DNA of 47,076 nucleotides, taken from contig NZ_CAKKMF010000032.1 in NCBI RefSeq assembly GCF_918697925.1, positions 1 to 47,076 of the forward strand, in the 5' to 3' direction. Made by a program: the position numbers and the translations under genes. The notes beneath the pieces were generated by a model. That model saw only the letters and a list, made by a program, of their open reading frames with translations. It had not been told where the DNA came from and made no database searches. Positions 17,438 to 25,191 of the stretch are shown here, one piece after another. Numbering within the stretch: position 1 is the first letter of the stretch; each line of letters opens with the position of its first letter. Source of the stretch: Arthrobacter sp. Bi26 (GTDB taxonomy: Bacteria > Actinomycetota > Actinomycetes > Actinomycetales > Micrococcaceae).

Positions 17438-18631
17438 CTACGCGCCGGTGACGGCCGCCAGCCTCGCCGCCATGCCGCGGATGACCTCCGGCGCCTCGAG
17501 CGCCGCGAGCCAGTCTGCCGGCAGGCACCGCTCGCCGTAGAACGCCCCCAGGATGTTTCCCACGATCGACGCCGTCGAGTCGCTGTCCCCGCTGTGGTTC
17601 ACCGCGACGGCGATCGCCGCGCGGAAGTGCGCCTGGGCATCGGCCTCGGCAGTGTTGACCTCCGCAGTGCCGGCGTCCGCCGTCGCCGTTTCTGTCCCGG
17701 TTTCCGGGGCGGTGGCAAGCACGGCGTACAGCGCCACGGCCAGGGCTTCCTCGGCCACCCACCCCTCGCCGAGTTCGCTGACCAGGTCCTCGGGGCTGAG
17801 CGCGCCACCGCCGCCGGGCAGGTTGCCGGCCAGCCGCAGGGCCGCCTCCAGCCGTGCCACAACGTCCGGGTCCGGATCTTCGCCCTTGCGCAGGATGCCG
17901 CCGCGCAGGTGCCCGAGGGCCGATTCCGCCGCTTCGCGCAAACCGCGGCCGGAGGACAGGGCATGGATGACCAGGCTGAACACTCCTGCGCTCTGACGAG
18001 CCGCGGGGTGCCCGTGCGTCAGGGATGCGGCATCGGCACTGAGCTTGTAGACCATACCGGGTTCGAGGTGGGGGATCAGGCCGAACGGCGCCGAGCGCAT
18101 CACGGTGCCGCAACCCTTCGAATCCGGATTGACCGGACGCTTCACGGTGCCCATCTCGCCCGTGGCGAGTCCGCTCAGGCACGCCTTGCCGGGCGAACGA
18201 CGGATCTTCAGGACATCCTGGGCATCGATCCAGCGTGGCGGCTGGAACGGGGCCGACGCCGGCACCGCGACGCCCTGGGTGCCCAGCCAGCGCAGGTACG
18301 CGAGCCACAGGCACGCGTTGATGTCCGATGCCACGCCGTCGTTGGCCCATTCCAGTGCTTCGAGGAGGCCGTCCGCGGTGTACAGCGTCATTTGCGTGTC
18401 GTCGGAGAACGGGCTGCCGGCGTCGAGCGCGGAAAAATCCTGGAGGCCCGCGGGCCCGAACCGGGCGCGGATCGCGGAAATGTCGTCGAACTCGACGGCG
18501 TAGCCCAGCGAATCACCGAGCGCACCGCCCAGCAGGCAGCCGTGGATGCGCGAGCCGTGGGCCGGCGCGGGGGAGTGTGGCTGGCCGGGTGTTGGGGCGG
18601 GTGCGGGGCTGGTCCCGGGCTCGGTGCTCAT
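17438..18631 (-). CDS. ADP-ribosylglycohydrolase (DraG/ARH family)
   Basis: Dinuclear-metal ADP-ribosyl hydrolase of 397 residues, removing ADP-ribose from proteins or small molecules. Metal-site stretches are GCLLGGALGDSLGYAVEF, FSDDTQMTLYTADGL and HSGDSDSTASIVGNILGA; GCGTVMRSAPFG and THGHPAA are further family signatures. An N-terminal Pro-rich tail (about 25 residues) and an insertion rich in Thr/Ala/Glu near residues 310-340 are variable additions. No ADP-ribosyltransferase gene is visible nearby, so the partner modification is unknown. The start is supported by TAAATT 7 nt upstream. Confidence 0.92.
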   Translation of the reverse strand: MSTEPGTSPAPAPTPGQPHSPAPAHGSRIHGCLLGGALGDSLGYAVEFDDISAIRARFGPAGLQDFSALDAGSPFSDDTQMTLYTADGLLEALEWANDGVASDINACLWLAYLRWLGTQGVAVPASAPFQPPRWIDAQDVLKIRRSPGKACLSGLATGEMGTVKRPVNPDSKGCGTVMRSAPFGLIPHLEPGMVYKLSADAASLTHGHPAARQSAGVFSLVIHALSSGRGLREAAESALGHLRGGILRKGEDPDPDVVARLEAALRLAGNLPGGGGALSPEDLVSELGEGWVAEEALAVALYAVLATAPETGTETATADAGTAEVNTAEADAQAHFRAAIAVAVNHSGDSDSTASIVGNILGAFYGERCLPADWLAALEAPEVIRGMAARLAAVTGA

Positions 18632-18638
18632 GCCCTCA

Positions 18639-18644
18639 AATTTA
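18639..18644 (-). promoter_or_regulatory. -10 box TAAATT, leaderless promoter of ADP-ribosylglycohydrolase
   Basis: On the minus strand TAAATT ends 7 nt before the ATG at 18631. Confidence 0.55.
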
Positions 18645-18686
18645 CCCGGCGCTGCCCCGCACTCTGCAATGCCGCCAACCCCCTAC

Positions 18687-18728
18687 GGGGACTGACTGCC
18701 GGGGACATACTGCCGGGGACTGGTGCAG
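18687..18728. repeat. 14-bp tandem repeat, three units
   Basis: Units GGGGACTGACTGCC, GGGGACATACTGCC and GGGGACTGGTGCAG lie head to tail in the divergent gap between the ADP-ribosylglycohydrolase and DUF202 genes. A TAGGGT at 18754-18759 downstream may be the -10 of the DUF202 promoter. Confidence 0.7.
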
Positions 18729-18832
18729 GGCGTCGGCGGATGCGGAACGCCGGTAGGGTGCTGTTAGGACCCGTCCAGCGGTCATGCGAAGCAACCGCCG
18801 GCGGCGTATCCGTCCGGCAGTGGAGGAAACGA

Positions 18833-19189
18833 ATGCGCGAACCAGCGTGGCGGAAGACCGGGACCACTCCCGATTACAGGTTCTCCCTGGCCAACGAGCG
18901 GACGTTTCTGGCCTGGATCCGGACATCCCTGGCCCTGATTGCCGGCGCCCTGGCCATTGACCAGCTGGCCCCGGAAATCGCGCCCGGACCCGTGCGCATT
19001 GCGCTGTGCGTCATCCTCGCGTTCCTCGGCGCGGGCCTCGCCGCCCTGTCCTACCGCCGGTGGGGACTCATGGAGGCTGCCATGCGGAACAACAGGGAGC
19101 TGCCGTTCTCCGGAGTGATGCTGGTGATGACGATCGGCGTCTCGGCTGCGGCGCTGGTGTTCGCCGCACTGATCCTGGTGGCGCGGTGA
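18833..19189 (+). CDS. DUF202 family membrane protein (first of pair)
   Basis: Small inner-membrane protein of 118 residues, DUF202 (YidH-like) family. The signature RFSLANERTFLAWIRTSLALI spans the soluble N-terminus and the first of three transmembrane segments; the Arg-Thr-x-Leu-Ala-Trp-x-Arg pattern is diagnostic. Function is unknown. The ATG at 18833 has an excellent GGAGGAAAC ribosome-binding site; upstream frame is noncoding. The stop overlaps the next gene's GTG by 4 bases, so the two DUF202 proteins are made together and may form a hetero-oligomer (inference). Confidence 0.87.
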   Translation: MREPAWRKTGTTPDYRFSLANERTFLAWIRTSLALIAGALAIDQLAPEIAPGPVRIALCVILAFLGAGLAALSYRRWGLMEAAMRNNRELPFSGVMLVMTIGVSAAALVFAALILVAR

Positions 19190-19527
19190 GGCCACATGCG
19201 GCCCGGGACCCCGGACTGCAGCCCGAACGGACCTCCCTGTCTTGGCGCCGGACGCTGCTGACCCTCATCGTGGCGGACCTGCTGATCTGGCGCAGCTGGG
19301 CGCTCGCGGGGTCCCGGGGCGGCGCCACGGGACCCATTGATTTCCTTGGTGTCTGCGCGCTTGCCGCCATGGCCGCGACGGCCGTGGTGGGGGTGTGCGT
19401 GCTGGTCCGCGGGCGGGAGCTCCGGCGGTCCAACGCCGCGCCGCCGGCCGCGCTGCTGCGCTGGGCCGCCGCCGCCGTCGTGGTCCTTGCCGCCAGCGCC
19501 GTGGCCGCCGTGGCCCTGGGGCACTAA
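19186..19527 (+). CDS. DUF202 family membrane protein (second of pair)
   Basis: Second, shorter DUF202-type protein, 113 residues. LQPERTSLSWRRTLLTLIVADLL-type start aligns with the ERTFLAWIRTSLAL signature of its neighbour (quoted here only in part), then two more hydrophobic segments follow. The GTG at 19186 lies in the stop of the first gene. A paired arrangement of a long and a short DUF202 gene suggests a two-component membrane complex of unknown role. Confidence 0.83.
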   Translation: MRPHAARDPGLQPERTSLSWRRTLLTLIVADLLIWRSWALAGSRGGATGPIDFLGVCALAAMAATAVVGVCVLVRGRELRRSNAAPPAALLRWAAAAVVVLAASAVAAVALGH

Positions 19528-19577
19528 GCCGGATTCCAGCCAACATCCAGATTCCGCTGGCAGACTGCTGGCGAACC

Positions 19578-19618
19578 TATTCTCCGGGCGGCCGAGGCCG
19601 CACCGGACCACCGCCCGG
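19578..19618 (+). promoter_or_regulatory. TATTCT -10 candidate followed by hairpin in aquaporin leader
   Basis: TATTCT (19578-19583) is directly followed by CCGGGCGG (19584-19591), which pairs with CCGCCCGG (19611-19618). If TATTCT is the -10, the hairpin would sit at the very 5' end of the mRNA, where it could stabilise the message. Confidence 0.35.
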
Positions 19619-19683
19619 CGGCGGGCCAGCGACGGCGCAACTGCAGCCCAGGGCGCGCCGCCACCAGCAAAGGAATCCCGACC

Positions 19684-20709
19684 ATGACCTTGCTTGTGCC
19701 AGCCCGCGAGTCCGTTGGCGTCCAGCCACCGGCCGCCAGCGACGTTTCGCCCCGACCCCGACTCGTGGCCCGGCTCTCCGCCGAGGCGCTGGGGACCCTG
19801 ATCGTGGTGGTCGCAGGCCTGGGCGTGCCGCTGTTCACCATTCCGCAGTCGAACCCGCTGCCCGCCGCCCTGGCTGCCGGCCTGGCGCTGACGGCGGCGA
19901 TGCTGGCCGTCGGCTACGTCTCCGGCGGCCACTTCAATCCCGCCGTCACCGTGGGCAACGCCATCGCCGGCCGGATCCGGCTCACCGACGCCGCCGCGCA
20001 CATCGGCGCCCAGCTCGTGGGCGCGGTGCTCGGGGCCGTTGCCCTGTTCGGCGTCCTGCGCACCGTGCCGACCATCAACGACAGCCAGGGCGCATTCGCC
20101 ACTGTGGCCGCCGGATTCGGCGAGCACTCGATCATCCAGGTACCCATGGCCGGCGTCCTGCTCGTGGAAGTCCTCGGCACTGCCATACTCGTGGCCGTAT
20201 TCCTGGCCACGACGGGCAGCCGGAATCCCGCCAAGGCGGCTGCACCCTTCGCGGTAGGCCTGACGACGGCGATGCTCCTGCAGTTGGGCCAGGCGCTGGG
20301 CAATGTTCCGTTCAACCCGGCCCGGGCCACGGCGTCGGCTATCTTCAGCGGCCCGGATGCGCTCGGGCAGCTGTGGCTGTTCTGGGTGGCACCGGTGGTC
20401 GGTGCGGCCGTCGCCGGGCTGGTTTTCCGCGGCTTCGACCTTTCCACTGTTCAGCCTGCCCAGACCACTGACCCGGCCGGCGCGGCGCTCGCCGACGCCG
20501 ACTTGGACGACGCCGGCTTCGACGACCCCGAGCTGGCCGACGCCGAAGTGAACGGCCCAGCGCTGGCCGACGGCGTGGACCACGCCCACACGGGCGGCGC
20601 CGGGCACCTGGGCAACGGGAAGGCCGCCGCCGTCTCCGCTTCGCCCGCCCGCACCCGCGCCCAGGACGACGAAGCCCGCAGCTTCTTCGACCGCAAGGGC
20701 GGAAAATAA
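19684..20709 (+). CDS. MIP family channel (aquaporin/glycerol facilitator)
   Basis: Six-helix membrane channel for water or small solutes, 341 residues. Both half-helix motifs are present: GGHFNPAVTV near residue 80 and PFNPARATASA near residue 213. The core ends near residue 258. A long acidic cytoplasmic tail follows, in which L/F/V recurs every fifth residue (ADLDD AGFDD PELAD AEVNG PALAD), then a low-complexity segment. Ordinary aquaporins lack such a tail. The ATG has AAAGGA upstream. Water versus glycerol specificity cannot be read reliably. Confidence 0.9.
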   Translation: MTLLVPARESVGVQPPAASDVSPRPRLVARLSAEALGTLIVVVAGLGVPLFTIPQSNPLPAALAAGLALTAAMLAVGYVSGGHFNPAVTVGNAIAGRIRLTDAAAHIGAQLVGAVLGAVALFGVLRTVPTINDSQGAFATVAAGFGEHSIIQVPMAGVLLVEVLGTAILVAVFLATTGSRNPAKAAAPFAVGLTTAMLLQLGQALGNVPFNPARATASAIFSGPDALGQLWLFWVAPVVGAAVAGLVFRGFDLSTVQPAQTTDPAGAALADADLDDAGFDDPELADAEVNGPALADGVDHAHTGGAGHLGNGKAAAVSASPARTRAQDDEARSFFDRKGGK

Positions 20710-20789
20710 CCACACTCGGCCACGATCACCCTGAGTTGACCTCCGTCACCCTCCCGGGGTGGTGGCGCAAGAGTGTCGGTGCCAGCCGA

Positions 20790-20795
20790 TACCGT
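20790..20795 (+). promoter_or_regulatory. -10 box TACCGT, leaderless promoter of sbcDC
   Basis: TACCGT ends 6 nt before the ATG at 20802, which supports that ATG over the in-frame upstream GTG at 20736. Confidence 0.55.
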
Positions 20796-20801
20796 AGGAA
20801 T

Positions 20802-21983
20802 ATGCGGTTATTGCACACCTCCGACTGGCACTTGGGCCGGTCCTTCCACGGCATCGGCATGCTGGATGCCCAGCGCGCCTTCATCGACCAGCTCGTGACC
20901 TTTGTCCGGGAAGAGAAGGTGGACGCTGTCCTCATCGCCGGGGACGTCTACGACCGTGCACTGCCGGGAGTCGACGTCGTCGGCCTGCTGGATGACGCCC
21001 TGGTCCGCCTCACCGGCGCCGGCGCCCAAGTTGTCCTGACCAGCGGCAACCACGACTCCGCCATCAGGCTGGGCTTCGCGTCGCGGCTGCTCGAGCGCGG
21101 GGGCGTGCATTTGCGCACGCGGCTGAACGAACTGGACCAGCCCGTGCTCTTTCCGCTCGGGGACGATGCCGAGAACGAGGCAGCGCCGGTGCTGGCCATT
21201 TACGGGATCCCCTGGCTGGAGCCCCGGCTTGTCGCCGAGCAGCTGGGCGTCGAAACCGCGAGCCACTTCGAGGTCACACGCGCCGCCACCGAACGGATCC
21301 GTGAGGACGTGCGGCACCGGAGCGAGACCCGGACCGTCCATTCGGTGGTCCTGGCGCACACCTTCGCCAGCGGAGGCATCAGCTCTGACAGCGAACGGGA
21401 CCTGAGCATCGGCGGCGTCGGAGCGGTTCCGCTGGATCTCTTCGACGGCTTTGGCTACACCGCACTGGGCCACCTGCATGGCCGGCAGGAGCTCTCCCCG
21501 GCGGTGCGCTACTCCGGCTCGCCGCTGGCCTACTCCTTCTCGGAAGCGAAGCACACGAAGGGCAGCTGGCTCGTGGAGGTCGGCGCCGAGGGAATCGGCG
21601 GGGTGCGCGAAGTGCACTGGGACGCGCCCCGGACCTTGGCCGTGCTGCGCGGGAAGTTGGACGATCTCCTCGAAGCGGAGGACTTTGCCTGGGCCGAGGC
21701 CGCCTATTGCCAGATCACGCTGACGGACGCCGCCCGCCCCGCACAGGCGATGGACCGCCTGCGGGCCCGGTTCCCTGACACCCTGGTGCTCGGCTTCGAT
21801 CCCGACGGCCCCGGCGCGGCGCCGAAGGCCAGCTACAGCAGCCGGCTTGCCGAAGCTGACGATGACCTCTCTGTCTGCTGCGGCTTCCTCGATCACGTCC
21901 GCGGCCGGCCCGCTTCCGACGCCGAAGCAGCCGTTCTCGCCGAGGCCCTCGAAGCCGTTCGCCTGGAAGGGGTTTCCCTGTGA
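20802..21983 (+). CDS. sbcD: exonuclease SbcD (Mre11-type nuclease)
   Basis: Mn-dependent nuclease subunit of SbcCD, which opens DNA hairpins and protein-blocked ends. It has 393 residues. The five phosphoesterase motifs are present: HTSDWHLG (Asp8, His10), AGDVYD, TSGNHDSA, LAHTFASG and GHLHGRQ. ATG 20802 places HTSDWH five residues from the N-terminus as usual. The stop overlaps sbcC by 4 bases; both act together. Confidence 0.95.
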   Translation: MRLLHTSDWHLGRSFHGIGMLDAQRAFIDQLVTFVREEKVDAVLIAGDVYDRALPGVDVVGLLDDALVRLTGAGAQVVLTSGNHDSAIRLGFASRLLERGGVHLRTRLNELDQPVLFPLGDDAENEAAPVLAIYGIPWLEPRLVAEQLGVETASHFEVTRAATERIREDVRHRSETRTVHSVVLAHTFASGGISSDSERDLSIGGVGAVPLDLFDGFGYTALGHLHGRQELSPAVRYSGSPLAYSFSEAKHTKGSWLVEVGAEGIGGVREVHWDAPRTLAVLRGKLDDLLEAEDFAWAEAAYCQITLTDAARPAQAMDRLRARFPDTLVLGFDPDGPGAAPKASYSSRLAEADDDLSVCCGFLDHVRGRPASDAEAAVLAEALEAVRLEGVSL

Positions 21984-24900
21984 GGATCCACCGCCTGGAG
22001 ATTTCCGCCTTCGGCCCGTTTGCCGGCACGGAACGGATCGACTTCGACCGGCTCAGCGCACACGGGCTGTTCCTGCTGAACGGCGCCACCGGCGCGGGCA
22101 AGACCAGCGTCCTGGACGCCATCTGTTTCGCCCTCTACGGATCGGTTCCTGGAGCCCGGCAGGACGGGAAGCGGCTGCGCAGCGACCACGCGGAGGCCGC
22201 CGCCGAGCCCCGCGTCACCTGCGAGTTCTCGGCCAAGGGCCGGCATTTCGAAGTCTCCCGGGCGCCCGCCTGGGACAAGCCGAGCGCCCGGGGCAAGAAC
22301 GGCTTCACGCTCCAGCAGGCCAACACGCTGCTGCGCGAACGCGTCGACGGCGCGTGGGTGGAGAAGTCCGGCCGGAATGATGAGGCCGGGGCCGAGATCG
22401 CCGACGTCCTGGGCATGAACCGGGACCAGTTCACGCGCGTGGTGATGCTCCCGCAGGGCGACTTCGCGGCGTTCCTGCGCTCGAAGGCATCGGACCGCCT
22501 GGAGCTGCTGCAGAGCCTTTTCGGCACCCAGCGCTTTGAAGCCGTGGAACAGGAACTATCCCGGCAGGCCCAAGCCGCCAAGGCGGAGGTCGCAAGCCTC
22601 AACACGAAGCTGGACCTGCTGCTGGCGCAGGCAGAGTCCGAAACCGCGGCGCTCGAACTCGACCCCGCCGGCGCCCCCGGCAGGGACCAGCCCGATGCCC
22701 TTTTGGCCTGGCTTGACGAGGCTGCGGCAACTGCCGCGGACGGCCGACGGACCGCCGCCGCAACGGCCGAGAAACAGGCCGCTGACCATGCCTCACTGTT
22801 GGAGGCCGCCAACGCGCGGGCAAACCGCCATGCCAAACTTGCCGCCGCGGAACTGCGACGGATTGACGCCGACGCCGCCGCCCCCGTCCTGGCGGATCAA
22901 GCCGGCACGCTCGGCCTGCACCGCCAGGCCGAAGTGCTTGGCGGCCAGCTGCGGGCCGTCGAAAGTGCCGCGGCAGCCGAGGACCTGGCAGGAACGGCCC
23001 TGGCGGAGGCCGCGCGGCGGCTGCGGTCCGCGGCGCTGACGGACACGGAGCTCGCCGGGCAGGATCTCATCGACGCAGGGGAGGGGGACGCTGCCGGCCC
23101 GCATGCCCCGTTGGACAGCGCGGCCGTCCGAAGCACCCTTGCACGGTTGCGGTCCCTGCACGCCGTGCTCACAGAACGCCTGCCCGACGAATCCCGGCTC
23201 ATCGGACTCACTGACCGCGGCCGCCGGCTGCGCCAGCAGTTGCAGGAGCTGGAAACCGGGCGGGGGACCGGTGCCGCCGCCCTGGCCGCCCTGCGCTCCG
23301 AGTCGGCGGCCCTCTCCGCCGGAATCCGCCCCCTCGAAGAGGTGGCCGCGGAAGTCCAGTTGCGCACCAAGGAGGCAACGGCAGCTGACGAACTCGTGAC
23401 CATCGTTGGCCGCTTCCTCGCCGCCGAGGCCGGGTGCTCGGCAATCTCGGAACAGCACGCCGCGGCCCGGAACGTACACCAGGACCGGAGGCAGCACTGG
23501 CTGGACCTCCGTGAGCAACGGCTCACGAATGCCGCGGCCGAGCTCGCCACCCAACTCCTCGCCGGAGTCCCCTGTCCCGTCTGCGGCAGCCCGGAGCACC
23601 CGGCGCCGGCCCCCGCCGCAGCCTCCGCACTGGCTGTCGTCGAGGCTGAGGAGGCCGCGCAACTAGCCAGCGACATGGCAGAAGAGGCCTTCGCTGCCCT
23701 CGGGCGCGATCTCGCCGACGCCCACCAGAACGTCGCCGTCCTGGCAGCCCAGGGCGGCAGCACACCTCCCGGGGAAGCCCGCGCGGAAGCGGCACTGGCC
23801 CGCGAACGGGCCGACGAGGCCGGCCGCGCCGCCACGGACCTTGCCGCCAGCCGGGCCCGGCTGGCAGAACTCGAGGCGGCCATCGCCGCCGCGGACCGGG
23901 CGCAGGCCGACGCCGCCGCCGGCATCGCCCAAACGCAATCCACGATCGCGGAAATCGACGAACAGGCAGCGGCCCTGGAACGCGCCCTGGACAAGCTGCG
24001 CGCCGGCCACGCCACCCTCGAACAGCGGATCGCCGCCCTGGCGTCAACGACGGCGGTCCTGGAACACGCCCACGCCGCGCAGTCGGCCGTCGAACAGGCC
24101 GCAGCCCGCACCGCGGAGGCACGCCGGCAACTTGAGCAGGCCCTGCCCGCAGCCGGTTTCAGCACTGAAACCGCCGCGCGGGAAGCACTGCTGCCGGCGC
24201 CGGTGGCAACACGCCTCGAAACGGCCATCCGGGCCGGTCAGGACGAAGCCGCCAGGATCCAGGAACTGTTCGCCGGAGAGGACCTGGCTTTGGCAGCGGC
24301 CGAGCGGGCCGCCGGGGACCTCGTCAGCGACGCCGCCCTCGAAGAGCTCAGGACGGAGTCGGCGGCGGCCGACCGCAAAGCCCGGGAAGCCCTGCTGGCG
24401 GCCGGGCTGGCCGAAAACTCGCGCCGGACCCTCGGACGCATCGCCGGTGACTACGCCGAACTCGCCGCCGCCGGCAGGGAACCGCGGGACCGGGCCGCGT
24501 TGCTCGCCGCCGTGGCAGACGCCGCCAAGGGCGGAGGCGACAACACCTACCGCATGAGCCTGAACAGCTACGTCCTCGCCGCCCGGCTTGAGCAGGTGGC
24601 CGTCGCTGCCTCCGAACGCCTGATCGGCATGAGCGACGGCCGCTACACGCTGCAGCACACCGATGCCAAGGCCGCTCGGGGCGCGAAGTCCGGCCTCGGC
24701 CTGGAAGTCGTGGATGAGTGGACCGGCCAGCGCCGGGACACCGCCACCCTCTCCGGCGGCGAGTCCTTCATGGCCTCACTGGCCCTGGCCCTCGGGCTGG
24801 CAGACGTTGTGCAGCACGAGTCCGGCGGCGTGGACATCGAGACGCTCTTCGTGGACGAGGGCTTCGGCAGCCTCGACGAGCAGGCGCTGGAACAAGTCAT

Positions 24901-25051
24901 GGACGCCCTCGAAGGCCTCCGCGACGGCGGCAGGGTAGTGGGGCTCGTGAGCCATGTGGCGGAAATGAAACAGCGCATTGGCACCCAGCTCCAGGTGGTC
25001 AAGGGCCGCAGCGGCTCCACCTTGCACATCAGCGACGACACCCGGGTCTGA
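21980..25051 (+). CDS. sbcC: exonuclease SbcC (Rad50-type ATPase)
   Basis: SMC-like ATPase partner of SbcD, 1023 residues. Walker A is NGATGAGKTSVLDAI (residues about 35-49), the C-terminal signature is LSGGESFMASLALALGLAD and Walker B is TLFVDEGFGSLDEQ. Between them lies a long Ala/Glu/Arg coiled coil with the zinc hook CPVC at Cys532 and Cys535, at the midpoint. The length is typical of actinobacterial SbcC. It starts at the GTG in the sbcD stop. Confidence 0.96.
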   Translation: MRIHRLEISAFGPFAGTERIDFDRLSAHGLFLLNGATGAGKTSVLDAICFALYGSVPGARQDGKRLRSDHAEAAAEPRVTCEFSAKGRHFEVSRAPAWDKPSARGKNGFTLQQANTLLRERVDGAWVEKSGRNDEAGAEIADVLGMNRDQFTRVVMLPQGDFAAFLRSKASDRLELLQSLFGTQRFEAVEQELSRQAQAAKAEVASLNTKLDLLLAQAESETAALELDPAGAPGRDQPDALLAWLDEAAATAADGRRTAAATAEKQAADHASLLEAANARANRHAKLAAAELRRIDADAAAPVLADQAGTLGLHRQAEVLGGQLRAVESAAAAEDLAGTALAEAARRLRSAALTDTELAGQDLIDAGEGDAAGPHAPLDSAAVRSTLARLRSLHAVLTERLPDESRLIGLTDRGRRLRQQLQELETGRGTGAAALAALRSESAALSAGIRPLEEVAAEVQLRTKEATAADELVTIVGRFLAAEAGCSAISEQHAAARNVHQDRRQHWLDLREQRLTNAAAELATQLLAGVPCPVCGSPEHPAPAPAAASALAVVEAEEAAQLASDMAEEAFAALGRDLADAHQNVAVLAAQGGSTPPGEARAEAALARERADEAGRAATDLAASRARLAELEAAIAAADRAQADAAAGIAQTQSTIAEIDEQAAALERALDKLRAGHATLEQRIAALASTTAVLEHAHAAQSAVEQAAARTAEARRQLEQALPAAGFSTETAAREALLPAPVATRLETAIRAGQDEAARIQELFAGEDLALAAAERAAGDLVSDAALEELRTESAAADRKAREALLAAGLAENSRRTLGRIAGDYAELAAAGREPRDRAALLAAVADAAKGGGDNTYRMSLNSYVLAARLEQVAVAASERLIGMSDGRYTLQHTDAKAARGAKSGLGLEVVDEWTGQRRDTATLSGGESFMASLALALGLADVVQHESGGVDIETLFVDEGFGSLDEQALEQVMDALEGLRDGGRVVGLVSHVAEMKQRIGTQLQVVKGRSGSTLHISDDTRV

Positions 25052-25113
25052 GCTCTCGTTTCCGACCCCTCGTCGCCGACCCCCCGTCCCGGGCCGGCCG
25101 TCCGGGCATCGGC

Positions 25114-25119
25114 TATCAT
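25114..25119 (+). promoter_or_regulatory. -10 candidate TATCAT upstream of leader ORF and MFS gene
   Basis: TATCAT fits the TAnnnT pattern used elsewhere in the window and lies 39 bases before the ATG of the leader ORF. No clear -35 is seen. Confidence 0.4.
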
Positions 25120-25129
25120 TGATCTGTTA

Positions 25130-25182
25130 CCGGGTCGCGCGCATCGGGAGGAGGGACGATGCGCACTATTGAGCGAACCCGG
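25130..25182 (+). promoter_or_regulatory. nested inverted repeats over leader ORF start (possible RNA switch)
   Basis: CCGGGT (25130-25135) pairs with ACCCGG (25177-25182), and inside it GCGCAT (25139-25144) pairs with ATGCGC (25159-25164). The inner stem would cover the leader's own start codon, with its Shine-Dalgarno GGGAGGAGGG in the loop. Confidence 0.45.
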
Positions 25183-25191
25183 AAACCATGA
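25159..25191 (+). CDS. ten-codon leader ORF (MRTIERTRKP) coupled to MFS gene
   Basis: A short ORF with the strongest ribosome-binding site in the area (GGGAGGAGGG, 6 nt spacing) encodes MRTIERTRKP. Its TGA overlaps the ATG of the MFS gene as ATGA. The MFS ATG itself has only a weak GGAAA. The leader probably supplies ribosomes to the MFS start by re-initiation. It could also be a regulatory leader whose translation senses a drug or arginine, but that is speculation. Confidence 0.45.
   Translation: MRTIERTRKP

Noticed and set aside
20802..25051. SbcCD as a possible defence system
   Set aside because: Both proteins have all standard motifs and normal lengths, no phage-defence neighbours; ordinary repair genes.
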